Shown piece after piece: positions 36,712-45,931 of a stretch of DNA of 64,000 nt (the stretch's first letter is position 1; each line of letters opens with the position of its first letter). A program made the position numbers and the translations under genes. Origin of the DNA: JAGQZY01 sp965219545 (GTDB taxonomy: Bacteria; Bdellovibrionota; Bdellovibrionia; Bdellovibrionales; JAGQZY01); the NCBI GenBank assembly GCA_965219545.1, contig CBDCNX010000002.1, positions 1-64,000 on the forward strand. Reading direction: 5' to 3'. The notes beneath the pieces are model-generated. The model made no database searches. It was not told where the DNA came from and saw only the letters and a program-made list of their open reading frames with translations.

Positions 36712-37041
36712 ATGAAATTAAAATTGATGACTTTTCTTTTATTATTATTGCCTTTTGTGGCAAATGCCAATGGTGAAGAGTTTTTTTCTAAGTGTGCCTA
36801 CGAGGATTTAAATGAACAAGTGTATGATTATTTCGTAGACTCTGCATCTGTTGGTGTGATGGAAGCAGAGTTGAATGGGTGTCCGACATTTATTACATAC
36901 GCACACGAAAATGATGTGATGGAAGGTTCTCGTGTGTACTCTTTAAGTCGTATAAATACCCTTTACTGTGTTTATAGTTCTGCTCCTGATGGCGGAAATA
37001 CACATTCTTATAAGGTGTCATGTCTTAGGAAATCAGAATAA
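36712..37041 (+). CDS. Small secreted protein of unknown function
   Basis: 109 residues. AAAGGAGGGGG lies just before the ATG at 36712; the open frame reaches further upstream without a start signal. Signal peptide MKLKLMTFLLLLLPFVANA. The mature part is about 90 residues with four cysteines (SKCAYED, LNGCPTF, LYCVYSS, VSCLRKS), likely two disulfides. No family recognised. Same strand as 35019 but 260 bp apart. Confidence 0.65.
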   Translation: MKLKLMTFLLLLLPFVANANGEEFFSKCAYEDLNEQVYDYFVDSASVGVMEAELNGCPTFITYAHENDVMEGSRVYSLSRINTLYCVYSSAPDGGNTHSYKVSCLRKSE

Positions 37042-37605
37042 CATTTACTGGCTTTTTTTTTCAAGATTTCCCCATGAACTTGAAAATAAAAAGATAAAAA
37101 GAAGGGAAACACAATCAACCTGTTTTTGTTGACATCAATCCTTCCTGTTCCTTGTGGTTTGACCAATACATGTTCATTATCCACAAAATCATCCTCCTCG
37201 ACTGCTCTTTTATATTCCATAAACGTTCCACGATCATAATTTCTTCTACTAGTATAACGTCTCATTATCTGACTTATGTAATCTTCATAATTAGGATGAA
37301 CACTTTCTGTATAATTACTATCAATAATAGCCATAACCTTTTTTGTCTTGGGGTTTATGACTTCAATCCATGCGTGACGATTCCCCGGGATTAATCCAGT
37401 GACAACTTTAGAAGTCAATCCATTGCCATACATCAAAGATCTTTTTTCGATGCCTGAGGTTATCGGGATTAAAGTCTTTTGGTTTAACGCCAACACGTCG
37501 AAGACCCTCATCTCCATTAACAACAGCATTTGTAACAAAACTTCTGTTACTAGGGAAGCAACTATTAAGTCTTCTCAACGGGATACCACAAGGTTCCCAA
37601 TTCAA
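37008..37605 (-). pseudogene. Transglutaminase-like protein remnant, frameshifted
   Basis: Two frames are needed: the first (37605-37448) encodes NAVVNGDEGLRRVGVKPKDF, and the second (37447 on) YGNGLTSKVVTGLIPGNRHA, then WIEVINPKTKKVMAIIDSN. The NRHAWIEV...IIDSN part has the His and Asp of the transglutaminase-like triad; the expected catalytic Cys region is missing. The break is at the A6 run on the coding strand at 37442-37447. The 5' end overlaps the Uma2 stop region and the 3' end overlaps the opposite gene. Most likely a decayed fragment. Confidence 0.45.
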
Positions 37606-38173
37606 ATTCTATAGCTTCAAATGGAAGAGTTGAAACTTTATCATTTTCCTTAAATACGGCTTGAAGTTTATAAACTTCACCATCAAAAACCAAAATTTCC
37701 AGAACCTCAGCCACTGGATCTATAATCCAGTAATAAGGAATATTATTTGCGGCGTATATTTGCAATTTTGAAACTCTGTCGTAACGATACGTTGATGGAG
37801 ACGTTATCTCACAAATCCAATCCGGGGGCAATTCAAAGTAAGAAGTTTTTGGCAATTCCGGAAGACGCTTCCTTTTCCATCCAGCGAGATCAGGCACAAC
37901 AACATTTTCTTTTTCAGTTCCCTGGGCAGGTCTTTCAAAGTGAAGTTCGGGCTCATCAACAATTACCCAATCCCCAGGCCCACCATCTTTTCCAAACTGA
38001 AAAGGACCTCCAATTTGAACACCTAATGAAGAGGAAACGCTGGCATGTCTTGGAGACGGCCTGGGAGAAACAATAAGTTCATTATTAAATATTTCACCAA
38101 TAACATTCTCTGGTAAATCACAAAGATTTTCCCATAAATTATCATGCTTTTTTGCTTTCTTGGCTTCACTCAT
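37565..38173 (-). CDS. Uma2 family protein (PD-(D/E)XK endonuclease fold)
   Basis: 202 residues, normal for the family. Family signs: GEIFNNELIVSPRPSPRHA, VVVPDLAGWKR (catalytic Asp), PPDWICEITSPST (Glu), and DRVSKLQIYAANNIPYYWII. The active-site pattern is intact. Uma2 proteins are plentiful in cyanobacteria and some other bacteria; their biological role is not settled, and a restriction-like or mobile role is suspected. No partner gene is seen. Confidence 0.85.
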   Translation of the reverse strand: MSEAKKAKKHDNLWENLCDLPENVIGEIFNNELIVSPRPSPRHASVSSSLGVQIGGPFQFGKDGGPGDWVIVDEPELHFERPAQGTEKENVVVPDLAGWKRKRLPELPKTSYFELPPDWICEITSPSTYRYDRVSKLQIYAANNIPYYWIIDPVAEVLEILVFDGEVYKLQAVFKENDKVSTLPFEAIEFELGTLWYPVEKT

Positions 38174-38250
38174 ATCACCCTTTATAATTTAATTCATTCT
38201 ATAAGGAGGGTCAACATTTTCTTGTTTTTTTCTTTATACCGTTTTCCCCG

Positions 38251-38463
38251 TCAATATATTGAAGAACTCCTGACAATTTTCAGATAATCATCCATTCGTT
38301 TTTCAAAACTTTCCTTACTGACATTGACCAGGGAGGACAGACCAAACTGTTCAACGGTAAAACTGGCAATCACAGCTCCATGAATGCAAGCCTGTTTGAG
38401 GTTTTCAAAACTGATCTCCCGGTTTTTTGATGCCAGGCTGGAGAGGTCATGCCGGTTGTATTC
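38251..38463 (-). pseudogene. PfkB-family sugar/nucleoside kinase, C-terminal remnant
   Basis: The open frame reads NRHDLSSLASKNREISFENL, then KQACIHGAVIASFTVEQFGL and KESFEKRMDDYLKIV before a stop at 38251. This matches the last 65 or so residues of adenosine/ribokinase-like kinases, after the catalytic DTxGAGD motif, which is not present. There is no start. It is a remnant of a lost gene. Confidence 0.55.
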
Positions 38464-38486
38464 AACTGAAAAACGAATTTCCCTGA

Positions 38487-38807
38487 CTATTTTCCTTCTT
38501 TGAGAGCTTTCCTGGCTTTCTTTTTTTTGTGTTTCTCGAATTTTTTCAGCATGGAGGGTTTTGCTTTGGTTTTTTGTTTTCTTACCAAAGCCTTTGGAGC
38601 CACAGCAATATTCAATTCCTTACCTTCAGATCCGAAAATTTCTTTGGTCTGGGATTTCGTCAGAAACTTTTTATTCAGAACAATCTGATTTTCAGGGTCC
38701 AGCTGCAAATATATGAATTCCTTGTCAGCGTGACTGAAGAAACCGTGAACTTCAACACTCACTTTGGAAAAACCCATCAGGCTGAATAAAACCAGAATTT
38801 TTATCAT
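38487..38807 (-). CDS. Small exported basic protein of unknown function
   Basis: 106 residues with GGGAGG before the ATG. The first 20 residues (MIKILVLFSLMGFSKVSVEV) may be a signal peptide. The C-terminal third is Lys/Arg/Ala rich (FEKHKKKKARKALKEGK). No domain recognised. It could be a nucleic-acid- or lipid-binding secreted peptide, but that is a guess. Confidence 0.55.
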   Translation of the reverse strand: MIKILVLFSLMGFSKVSVEVHGFFSHADKEFIYLQLDPENQIVLNKKFLTKSQTKEIFGSEGKELNIAVAPKALVRKQKTKAKPSMLKKFEKHKKKKARKALKEGK

Positions 38808-38820
38808 AACACCTCCCTAG

Positions 38821-38895
38821 CCATAATGATCCTGTTTGGAAATTCAGGAATCCCAAAAGGAACAAACCATGAAATTTCAAATACAACCAGCATAA
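38821..38895. repeat. Family-1 repeat, decayed copy
   Basis: ATAATGATCCTGTTTGGAAA at the left and CATGAAATTTCAAATACAAC at the right keep the family-1 layout over 75 bp, with both TATA ends degraded. Confidence 0.45.
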
Positions 38896-39040
38896 ACAAT
38901 ACTTGATTTTAATGTACACTTTATCTTATTTATTCTTAAATATAAATAAAAAAAGAAGAGAATGATGGCTAACCAATTGCATAAATCAAGTGTTATGATT
39001 TTAATTTCCTTTTTAATCCCGACTTTGGGCTGGTCATTAG

Positions 39041-39589
39041 ATAAAACTATTTCTTTTAAATCCGCTTTCAATAAACGGAAACACAAGGTCAATCACCTAT
39101 GAATATGGATCCCTTGGAAAAAGGGTCCTTCACGATGATGACGGTCAGGCTTCTTTAGTTGCGTTGCTGGGCCTTATGAAACAGGATTATTTTATTCAGA
39201 AGCGTTCCCACGAAGGGTCAATGGGTTCTGTAGAGTTTAGAAATTGGAAGAATTACAGATCGGCAGTTGTCGGAAGTCTGTCCCGATTGGAGCAAACTTA
39301 TAACCAACATGGCCTTTGCAACCATGAGCTCCAGGTTATCAAAGGAGCTTGTTCGGATATTAAGCAGTTAAAGGAAACACTGACCCAGGGTTCTGTACCA
39401 TTCAGTGCTATCTATTCACTTTCAAGCTTCCTAAGAGGTCTGGATGGTATCGGTCTTGTACACACCTATCGTGTTGATCGACAAGACCCGAATGGAAACA
39501 AATTACAGGCTTCAAACTGGCAGGTGGCCCATCACCGCAACCTGCGGCTCGTTCAGCCCGTCAGGGATCCAGAGCCACCAACTGATTGA
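39041..39589 (+). pseudogene. RHS/YD-repeat-type protein, C-terminal remnant
   Basis: A frame open from 39041 with no good start reads NPLSINGNTRSITYEYGSLG and KRVLHDDDG, which resembles a YD repeat of RHS proteins. It then continues with about 140 residues of unrecognised, mainly helical sequence (YRSAVVGSLSRLEQTYNQHG, SLSSFLRGLDGIGLVHTYRV). That layout (YD repeat, then variable C-terminal part) is that of a polymorphic toxin tip, but only one repeat is left and the body is missing. Low certainty. Confidence 0.35.
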
Positions 39590-39630
39590 TTTCCTGATGA
39601 ATAAAATCTGAATGATTCAGTCAAATTTTT

Positions 39631-39742
39631 TAGTCGGTCCTGAAATTTGACGCAGGTTTCAGACATATATACAAAAAGTTTCCCTCAGCCGATATTTTAG
39701 AATTGTATATAGAAACAAATGTGATTTTTTCAGGACCGACTA
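39631..39742. repeat. Family-2 repeat, complete 112-bp copy with terminal inverted repeats
   Basis: TAGTCGGTCCTGAAA at 39631-39645 is repeated in reverse as TTTCAGGACCGACTA ending at 39742. Both ends carry TA, as left by Tc1/mariner/IS630-type insertion. There is no coding capacity. It is a MITE-like element. Confidence 0.75.
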
Positions 39743-40056
39743 TGTTCTTTGCTCACAGAAAATCATTTCCAAAGTTTACGGACAAGAACCAAACGTATCA
39801 TATGCATATTGCTTTCAATATCATAGGAACAGGGTCTGCGGGGACCTCCCGGCCCACAACTGTTATTACCAGAGCGATTGACTCTATATATCTTACCCCC
39901 CAAATCAATATATGAACCATCCACCCGTAAGGTCCAGTTTTTATCCAAAGCCATCTCAGCTCCAACACCAACAACCCAACCGGCGTGAGTGGAGCTATCA
40001 TAGAAAGAATCATCGGGATCCTTCCATGGAGGAGTGTTCGGGCTATAATCAATATC

Positions 40057-41191
40057 GGCGTTGTTGCACATAAAGGGATGAGTTTTACCAAAGTCCAGGC
40101 AGCAAAAATAACATAAAAAAACGCCTCCCCATAGTTTAAAGTCAATTTAAAAACAAAACTTAAACAACCAAGGATGGCTTTATGGGAAAGCGTCTTAAAC
40201 TTCAACCAAATACCAAGGATGGTTTTTATGGGAAAGCGTCTTAAAAAGATTAACTGGAAACCCTACAACAAGGAACTCATTAAACGGGGTTCCATCACTT
40301 TTTGGTTCTCAAAAGATGTAAAAAATGATTGGTTTGCAAATTCTGAGGGTGGTCGGGGCTTTCAACCCGTCTACTCAGACACAGCCATTAAAGCTATTTC
40401 CCTGATCCGTTTCCACTTTGGCCTGACTCTTCGCTCAGTCCAGGGATTTACCGAAAGTCTGTTAAAACTCATGGGAGTCTCTCTGCCTGTTCCCGATTAT
40501 TCCACCTTGAGTCGTCGTTTAAGAAAATGTTCCATAGACCTTGGTAAAGTCAAATCAAAAGAGCCTGTTCATGCCGTCATTGACTCTACGGGTTTGAAGG
40601 TTTTCGGAGAGGGGGAGTGGAAGGTTCGTCAGCACGGCTATGCAAAGAGAAGGACCTGGAGGAAACTTCATTTATGTCTTGATGAGGAAACTGGAGAGAT
40701 TTTATCAACCTGTTTAACGGACAATTCCTTTAAGGATTCAGAGGTTTTTGGGGATTTGGTAGGAGATCTTGAGGATCATGTTTCCCGGATCAGTGCTGAT
40801 GGGGCCTATGATTGCGGGGATTGTTGGGATCATTGCCAGAGAAACGATATTGTGGCTTTGATTCCACCCAGGAAGGGGGCCAGGATCGGGAAACATGGCA
40901 ATAACAAGTCTCCTCCAAAGCAGAGGGATGAAGTGATTCGTTCTATTCGCAAAGGGGGAAAAAGGAAATGGAAAAAGGAGAGTGGTTACAGTCGTCGGTC
41001 TATTGCCGAGACAGCCATGTATCGTTTCAAACAACTCCTTGGAGAAAAGCTCAGTTCAAGGAATTTTACGAATCAGGCCATGGAGGTCTTTATAAAATCT
41101 AAAATCCTCAACCAAATGACTGTCCCTTCCGCTCTTTGATCTCAAATACTATAGGAAACTCTCATCTCAATTCTCTATGTGCAACAACGCC
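40057..41191 (+). mobile_element. IS5-family (IS903 group) insertion sequence, complete
   Basis: 1135 bp. Left end GGCGTTGTTGCACATAAAGG; the right end is the inverted copy CTATGTGCAACAACGCC ending at 41191. A 9-bp direct repeat ATCAATATC flanks it (40048-40056 and 41192-41200), the length expected for the IS903 group. It carries one transposase gene. Confidence 0.9.
40228..41139 (+). CDS. IS5-family transposase
   Basis: 303 residues from the ATG at 40228. DDE transposase: N-terminal DUF772-like part (SDTAIKAISLIRFHFGLTLR, RSVQGFTESLLKLMGV), catalytic Asp in HAVIDSTGLKVFGEGEW, second Asp in ISADGAYDCGDC, and Glu in SRRSIAETAMYRFKQLLG. The frame is intact. The sequence around the start is a tandem duplication (ACCAAGGATGG...GGGAAAGCGTCTTAAA at about 40170 and 40212), giving an alternative upstream ATG at 40174. 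Confidence 0.9.
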   Translation: MGKRLKKINWKPYNKELIKRGSITFWFSKDVKNDWFANSEGGRGFQPVYSDTAIKAISLIRFHFGLTLRSVQGFTESLLKLMGVSLPVPDYSTLSRRLRKCSIDLGKVKSKEPVHAVIDSTGLKVFGEGEWKVRQHGYAKRRTWRKLHLCLDEETGEILSTCLTDNSFKDSEVFGDLVGDLEDHVSRISADGAYDCGDCWDHCQRNDIVALIPPRKGARIGKHGNNKSPPKQRDEVIRSIRKGGKRKWKKESGYSRRSIAETAMYRFKQLLGEKLSSRNFTNQAMEVFIKSKILNQMTVPSAL

Positions 41192-41958
41192 ATCAATATC
41201 TATAACAGAATTGGAAACCCGGGCCACCGCCAGTCCCCCATTAAGAAACGCCTTCACAGGGCCAAAATCTTTTTCAATACCCACTCGTGCCGTAAAAAGT
41301 GATGAAACATCAGTCTGTACTGTTTCATCCAGACCTATTGGATCAAGTCTGTTTGAACTTGCTGAAAAATCATTTCCAAAGGCACCATCAATTTCAATTC
41401 TGATAGGCACACCATTGATGTACACCCTTGTACCGGCCAGTATACCGACAATGGGATCAGTTTCTTCATATTTAACAGATGAACCGGAATGCCCCCAGTT
41501 CGCAAAACCCTCCAGGTCGGTATGTCTATTGTTTAAATCGCCGGAACCAACAAAAACACCAACATAGTAATCTTCTCCCAAAACAAGGGTATCAATATCA
41601 TCAACTTCCGCTTGATCTTCATTCGATCTTTCCGAAGCACTTGAAGGAAAACCACCAGTTAGTATCAGGAAAGCAGACAGCATAAAAAAACCAGAAAACC
41701 GTTTTAAAAAAACGAAACAAAAGACAAACGCATAAAGTGAACGCAGTAAAGTCCATAAAGATATTTTGTTCATAATTTTCTCCTTTAAAAAAGTTAATTA
41801 TAAAAAAGATAACTAAAAAAAATCAAATACTTACGTTCTGCGACTAACCTGGTTATAATTTTAATAATTCAATTCATATAAAATAATATGTTGCTAATAT
41901 CTTGTACCAAAAAAAACTATTATGTGAAAACAATTATTTCATGATAAACAGAGGACCC

Positions 41959-43929
41959 ATGTTTTTGCTTTTGAAAAAAATAAATCATTTTATCCTGTTT
42001 GCTTTTATTTTTATGTTTCTATCCAAAAACTCATGGGGAGATTTCAGTAAAGATGAAGTCAGAAAAGTGTGGAGGGATACTGGTTACAGTTTTGAAATAC
42101 TGTTCAATGAATTGAGTACGGATCATTGTCACAAATCCGAGAAAACTTTTTCCGCCTGTATGATGGCCTTTCATAAATTTCTTTCATCCATGGAACACAA
42201 CGGACCTTATCAGTTGAGAGTTTCCAACCTTAATCAGTTGGAAATTGTTCCTTTTATTGAACAGAACAATGGAAAATCTGAAGAGACATCCTCCAGAGAA
42301 AAACGCAAAGAATCCTTCCGTTCGTTTTTTCATAAAGCCATGGGTTCAACCAAAGCTTTTGATAACATTGTCCAAAAAATTCGTAAACTTGCAGAAGAAA
42401 TCCCCGAAGAGGATCAAAGTTATTTCGCCGGAACAGTCTACAATGCTTACCTGAAAGAAGCTTTTGATCCCAATACCAAATTGTACCCCAAAGAATTGAA
42501 ATACAAAAAAAAGAAGGAGCATTTTGGAATAAATGCCTCAGCCATGTTTTATAAAATGGATGGAGAACTTTTTTTGGCAACAAGTCCTTATAAAGGTTCT
42601 TTAGCAGAAGCCATGGGTCTTGGAAAAGGGGATATTATTTTAAATATTGACGGTTTTGATATCAGTCAAACCAGAAATATCAATGATGTGGTTGACAGAC
42701 TTAAAGGACCCGAAGAAGCTCTGACACTTAAAGTTCACAGCTTCTGTGATGATGAAATCAGGGAAATAACACTCGATCGTGAACTTGTTTCCAAGTCAGC
42801 CAATTGGGTGGAAGACAGTTATTTTGTAAAGCTGATTGAAAGGGAGCCCCTGGACTGCGAACCTGGAAGCAAAACACAGTCTGCTGACATCCATGACGGG
42901 GGAGCTGCTTCGGATTCCACAGTCATCAGCCAGGGGGGCCTCCAACCAACAGCTCTTTATGTGTCTTTGGAAGCTTTCTTTTCTTCCTCTCCCACTCAAA
43001 CCTCCTCTTCTTCATTTCCTCCTCTGTGCCTTGAATTCCTCAAGTTACAGAAAAAGGATCTTATGAATCCTTCCAGTCTGGGAATGATCATTGATCTCCG
43101 GGGCAATAAGGGAGGACTCGTTCATGAAGTTTCCTGTATGTTAAACTCCCTCATCAGTGATGACGGTATTATAACAACCCAATTACCAGTCAGTGTCGTA
43201 GAAAGTGAATTTTTGGAAACTTACAAAAAAATTAAACGTACAAGTTATTATTTTACCGAAAATGGTTTTCTCGCTGATAGATCCCAGACTTCTTACTTCA
43301 CTTATAATAAAAATATCATTGTTCTGGTGGACGACCAATCAATAAGTGGTGCTGAATTTTTTGCAGGAACCATACAGGATATGAAAAGGGGATGGGTGAT
43401 TGGTGATCGTACTTTTGGCAAAGGTAATTTTCAGACTGTAATTCCTTTCCCTATCCCTGGAGTCAATGACCACCACAAACCTCTTCAATTGAATTTGACA
43501 TCAGGAATCTATACATTTAACAGCGGACGATCCCCTCAGGATTACGGAATTATCCCGGATTTTCGTTTTTCATTTATTGGTGAACCAATAGTAACAAACC
43601 CTGATTTCACTCCTCATGAAAGTCATCCATTTCTTGATAATATTCAATTTGAAAACACCCCCTGGAAACAAAACCGGCCTGAGGAAGTGGCCCAATTGGA
43701 AGCCTGTATTAAAAACAATCCATGGAGTGTGAGTGAAGCCTTGAGAAAAAAAAATCAGGAGGATAAAAGATACCGTCGTCCCTTTATTAGCGACTATCCC
43801 CTTGAATTGGCAAAAGATATCATGGCGTGTTCCCCACGACAATTTCCCGTTTTAAGACATTCTTATCCATCATCCATACCTTTTAGAAAAATAGAACATA
43901 CAGATGATGAGAACCTCTTAAATCCATAG
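41959..43929 (+). CDS. S41 family (C-terminal processing) peptidase with PDZ domain, paralogue 1
   Basis: Start at 41959 (MFLLLKKINHFILF) behind AGAGGA; earlier in-frame starts lack one. Signal segment, then a helical N-domain with two cysteines. PDZ domain at about residues 200-275 (LGKGDIILNIDGFDI). Protease core: GMIIDLRGNKGG, NIIVLVDDQSISGAEFFAGT with the catalytic Ser, and GDRTFGKGNFQT with the catalytic Lys. A family-specific tail carries WKQNRPEE, RRPFISDYPLELAKDIMACS. Two close relatives lie in tandem at 56788 and 58756. Probably secreted or periplasmic; substrates unknown. An insertion of about 40 residues (Ser/Thr/Pro rich) before the core is unique to this copy. Confidence 0.88.
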   Translation: MFLLLKKINHFILFAFIFMFLSKNSWGDFSKDEVRKVWRDTGYSFEILFNELSTDHCHKSEKTFSACMMAFHKFLSSMEHNGPYQLRVSNLNQLEIVPFIEQNNGKSEETSSREKRKESFRSFFHKAMGSTKAFDNIVQKIRKLAEEIPEEDQSYFAGTVYNAYLKEAFDPNTKLYPKELKYKKKKEHFGINASAMFYKMDGELFLATSPYKGSLAEAMGLGKGDIILNIDGFDISQTRNINDVVDRLKGPEEALTLKVHSFCDDEIREITLDRELVSKSANWVEDSYFVKLIEREPLDCEPGSKTQSADIHDGGAASDSTVISQGGLQPTALYVSLEAFFSSSPTQTSSSSFPPLCLEFLKLQKKDLMNPSSLGMIIDLRGNKGGLVHEVSCMLNSLISDDGIITTQLPVSVVESEFLETYKKIKRTSYYFTENGFLADRSQTSYFTYNKNIIVLVDDQSISGAEFFAGTIQDMKRGWVIGDRTFGKGNFQTVIPFPIPGVNDHHKPLQLNLTSGIYTFNSGRSPQDYGIIPDFRFSFIGEPIVTNPDFTPHESHPFLDNIQFENTPWKQNRPEEVAQLEACIKNNPWSVSEALRKKNQEDKRYRRPFISDYPLELAKDIMACSPRQFPVLRHSYPSSIPFRKIEHTDDENLLNP

Positions 43930-44009
43930 GCTCTACTTTGTTTTTAAAACCAGGACTTTCGTAAAGCTCCTAAAACTCAAGACACCGGACCAAAAAGCCG
44001 AACCAAGTT

Positions 44010-44082
44010 ATATGATTCTATCTGAATTTTCCGGCCTTTCAGGAAGGGAAAGTCCGTGAAATTTTAAATACGATCAGTATAT
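44010..44082. repeat. Family-1 repeat, diverged copy
   Basis: TATATGATTCTATCTGAATTTTC at the left, AAATACGATCAGTATA at the right, with a different centre. About 73 bp. Confidence 0.55.
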
Positions 44083-44103
44083 AGAGGATTTGTTAATGAA
44101 AAA

Positions 44104-44176
44104 AGACACCGAAGACCATTTGTTTTCATGTAACTTTCATAGGAAAATTCCATGAAAATTCAAACACGATCAAAAT
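44104..44176. repeat. Family-1 repeat lacking terminal TATA
   Basis: GAAGACCATTTGTTTTCATG and CCATGAAAATTCAAACACGATC are present, with ends degraded. It supplies an in-frame ATG (44152) that is a false start for the downstream gene. Confidence 0.65.
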
Positions 44177-44190
44177 ATTCACTAATTCAA

Positions 44191-44901
44191 ATGGATCGAT
44201 TCTTTTTTTTCTGTTCCATGAACTGTTTTTTTCTTCTGTTCATCTGCTTTTTTCCCTTATCTTCCAAAGCAAAACAGAGAGAAATATATCCGGCAGGAAT
44301 AAAAATAAATCAGAGTCAGAGGCAAATAAACCCTCAGAAAATTGTAGAAAACCTTCAGGAAACCGTTGAAGAAATTGTGGATCAATTCCTGGATAACTTA
44401 ATAACAACATCTATTTCCAGGAGGGATGAAGCTGAAAAAAATGCCGACCTTGTGAAAATCCTTCAAAAAGACTGTGATATGACAACAATTGCCCGCAATG
44501 TTCTGGGAGAGGAACATTGGGATCAGGCCGACTCCACACAAAGAAGTGCTTTTGTCAGGGCTTTCACAGGATATTTCGCCAGGAAACTGAAACCCGGTTT
44601 GAAAGATCTTGGGGAATATACAATAAAACCCGGACAAACAACACAAACCACAGAATATTATGTAGTCCATTACTACTTCCAAAAGGCAAGAAACAGAAAA
44701 AACATTAAATGGAAAGTCTCAAATTCAAATGAAGACAGCTCTCCCAAAATTGTTGATTTATCACTCAATAATTTCTCTTTAACCGACCATGAAAGAGGAA
44801 GGATTCAAAAATTACTGACAGAATATGACAATGATCTGGATGACGTGATTCAATATTTGGAATCAAAAGGAATAATTGCACAAGATTCAGAAAAAGCCTG
44901 A
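44191..44901 (+). CDS. MlaC/Ttg2D-like periplasmic protein
   Basis: Phospholipid-shuttle family. Start placed at MDRFFFFCSMNCFFLLFICF (44191), a signal peptide cut near SSKA; the ATG at 44152 lies within a family-1 repeat. The conserved centre is LVKILQKDCDMTTIARNVLG, then QRSAFVRAFTGYFARKL. The C-terminal part diverges and ends with an extra helical segment (RGRIQKLLTEYDNDLDDVIQ). No mlaA, D, E, F or B genes are nearby, so it is either a solo paralogue or works with a transporter encoded elsewhere. Related to the broken copy at 22996-23442. Confidence 0.75.
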   Translation: MDRFFFFCSMNCFFLLFICFFPLSSKAKQREIYPAGIKINQSQRQINPQKIVENLQETVEEIVDQFLDNLITTSISRRDEAEKNADLVKILQKDCDMTTIARNVLGEEHWDQADSTQRSAFVRAFTGYFARKLKPGLKDLGEYTIKPGQTTQTTEYYVVHYYFQKARNRKNIKWKVSNSNEDSSPKIVDLSLNNFSLTDHERGRIQKLLTEYDNDLDDVIQYLESKGIIAQDSEKA

Positions 44902-44957
44902 AAAATGATAGTCATTTAAAAACTCCACTGAAAAAATGGACATCCAAAAGATAAGTT

Positions 44958-45931
44958 ATGAAAAGATATATTCGTTTCCCAACAGATCATTATTTTAAAC
45001 ACAATAAGCTCAATGACATATCAGAGTGGAAACGTCATGAAGGCGAATGGATGGGAACCAGAGAAAAATTTATAATTTCTCCTTCAAACAGTGATTATCC
45101 CAAATATATGGTGAAATTTCCAAAATACGGATCCAATGAAACAAAAATAGAATTGTTCAATTGTTTTTTGGGATTAAACCTTAATCTCAGAATTGCCTCT
45201 TATTTTCCCTGTATTTACAAAGGAAAATACGGAGTGGTGACTAAAAGTTTTTTGAAAAACAAGTCAGAATTATGGGAAATGAAAGAGTTAATTTGTCATC
45301 ACTCAGACCTTCCCAATTTAAAAGAAAAAATGGGAAGAGATACTGATGTTCTAAAAGAACATAACATAGATATATTTTTCTTATCCTGAACAATGAATTT
45401 GGCAATAAAGTTCTTTACGATTTTTTTCGTATGATCGGATTTGATTGTCTTATTGGTCATGGAGACAGACACTGGACCAATTATGGAGTCATTCTGGAAG
45501 AAAAAAACCAAGAAGAATCTCTTAATTATAAATTTGCTCCCATTTATGATACCGCATCTGGTTATCTTCTTGAAATGACAGATGAAAAACTGAGAAAAAT
45601 GATAAAAACAGGTAAATTAAACAACGAAAATTGGCATAAACCCAAGAAAAAAGCTCTGTGTAAGATTATCTGCAAACAGGACATTAAAACCAACCATATA
45701 GAGCTTTTTGAATATATCATTGACAATCCTGATTTCGATAAATATGTAAAATACCTTGTTGAGCCGATAGAAAGGTTTAATACTAAGCTGGTCAAATACA
45801 TATTAAAGAACAGTTTTTATCTGAAAGACCTTTTACCAGATCGACAGTTTGCTATAATAAGAATTCTGGAAATGAGAAAAAAGATTTTAGAATCAATTAT
45901 AGAAAGATATAAGAGGCAAAAAAATGTTTAA
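44958..45931 (+). pseudogene. HipA-like Ser/Thr kinase, one frameshift
   Basis: Two frames make one protein of about 323 residues. Part 1 (44958-45389) carries KYMVKFPKYGSNETKIELFN (ATP-site lysine region) and WEMKELICHH. Part 2 (in frame from about 45372 to 45931) carries LILNNEFGNKVLYDFFRMIG, the catalytic IGHGDRHWTNYGVI (HipA DRHxxN) and the metal-binding APIYDTASGYLLEM. One missing base between 45360 and 45376 separates them. The N-terminal HipA subdomain is absent but resembles the small protein encoded next (45924). HipA kinases phosphorylate glutamyl- or tryptophanyl-tRNA synthetase and stop growth; the target here is unknown. Confidence 0.75.

Larger units (their letters stand above)
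39763..41773 (-). pseudogene. Outer-membrane beta-barrel protein, disrupted by an IS903-group element
   Basis: The two halves rejoin exactly when the insertion and one copy of its 9-bp target duplication are removed. The N-terminal part (41773-41192; signal region, then LVLGEDYYVGVFVGSGDL, GGLAVARVSNSVIDID) continues as YSPNTPPWKDPDDSF, then VVGVGAEMALDKNWTLRVDG (40056-39763) in the same frame. The alternating strand pattern (EMALDKNWTLRVDGSYIDLG) is that of Opa/OmpA-type eight-stranded barrels, giving about 290 residues. The undamaged flanks suggest a recent event. Confidence 0.75.

Noticed and set aside
44152..44190. ATG at 44152 as the start of the MlaC-like gene
   Set aside because: The first codons lie in a family-1 repeat and precede the signal peptide; 44191 is the better start.
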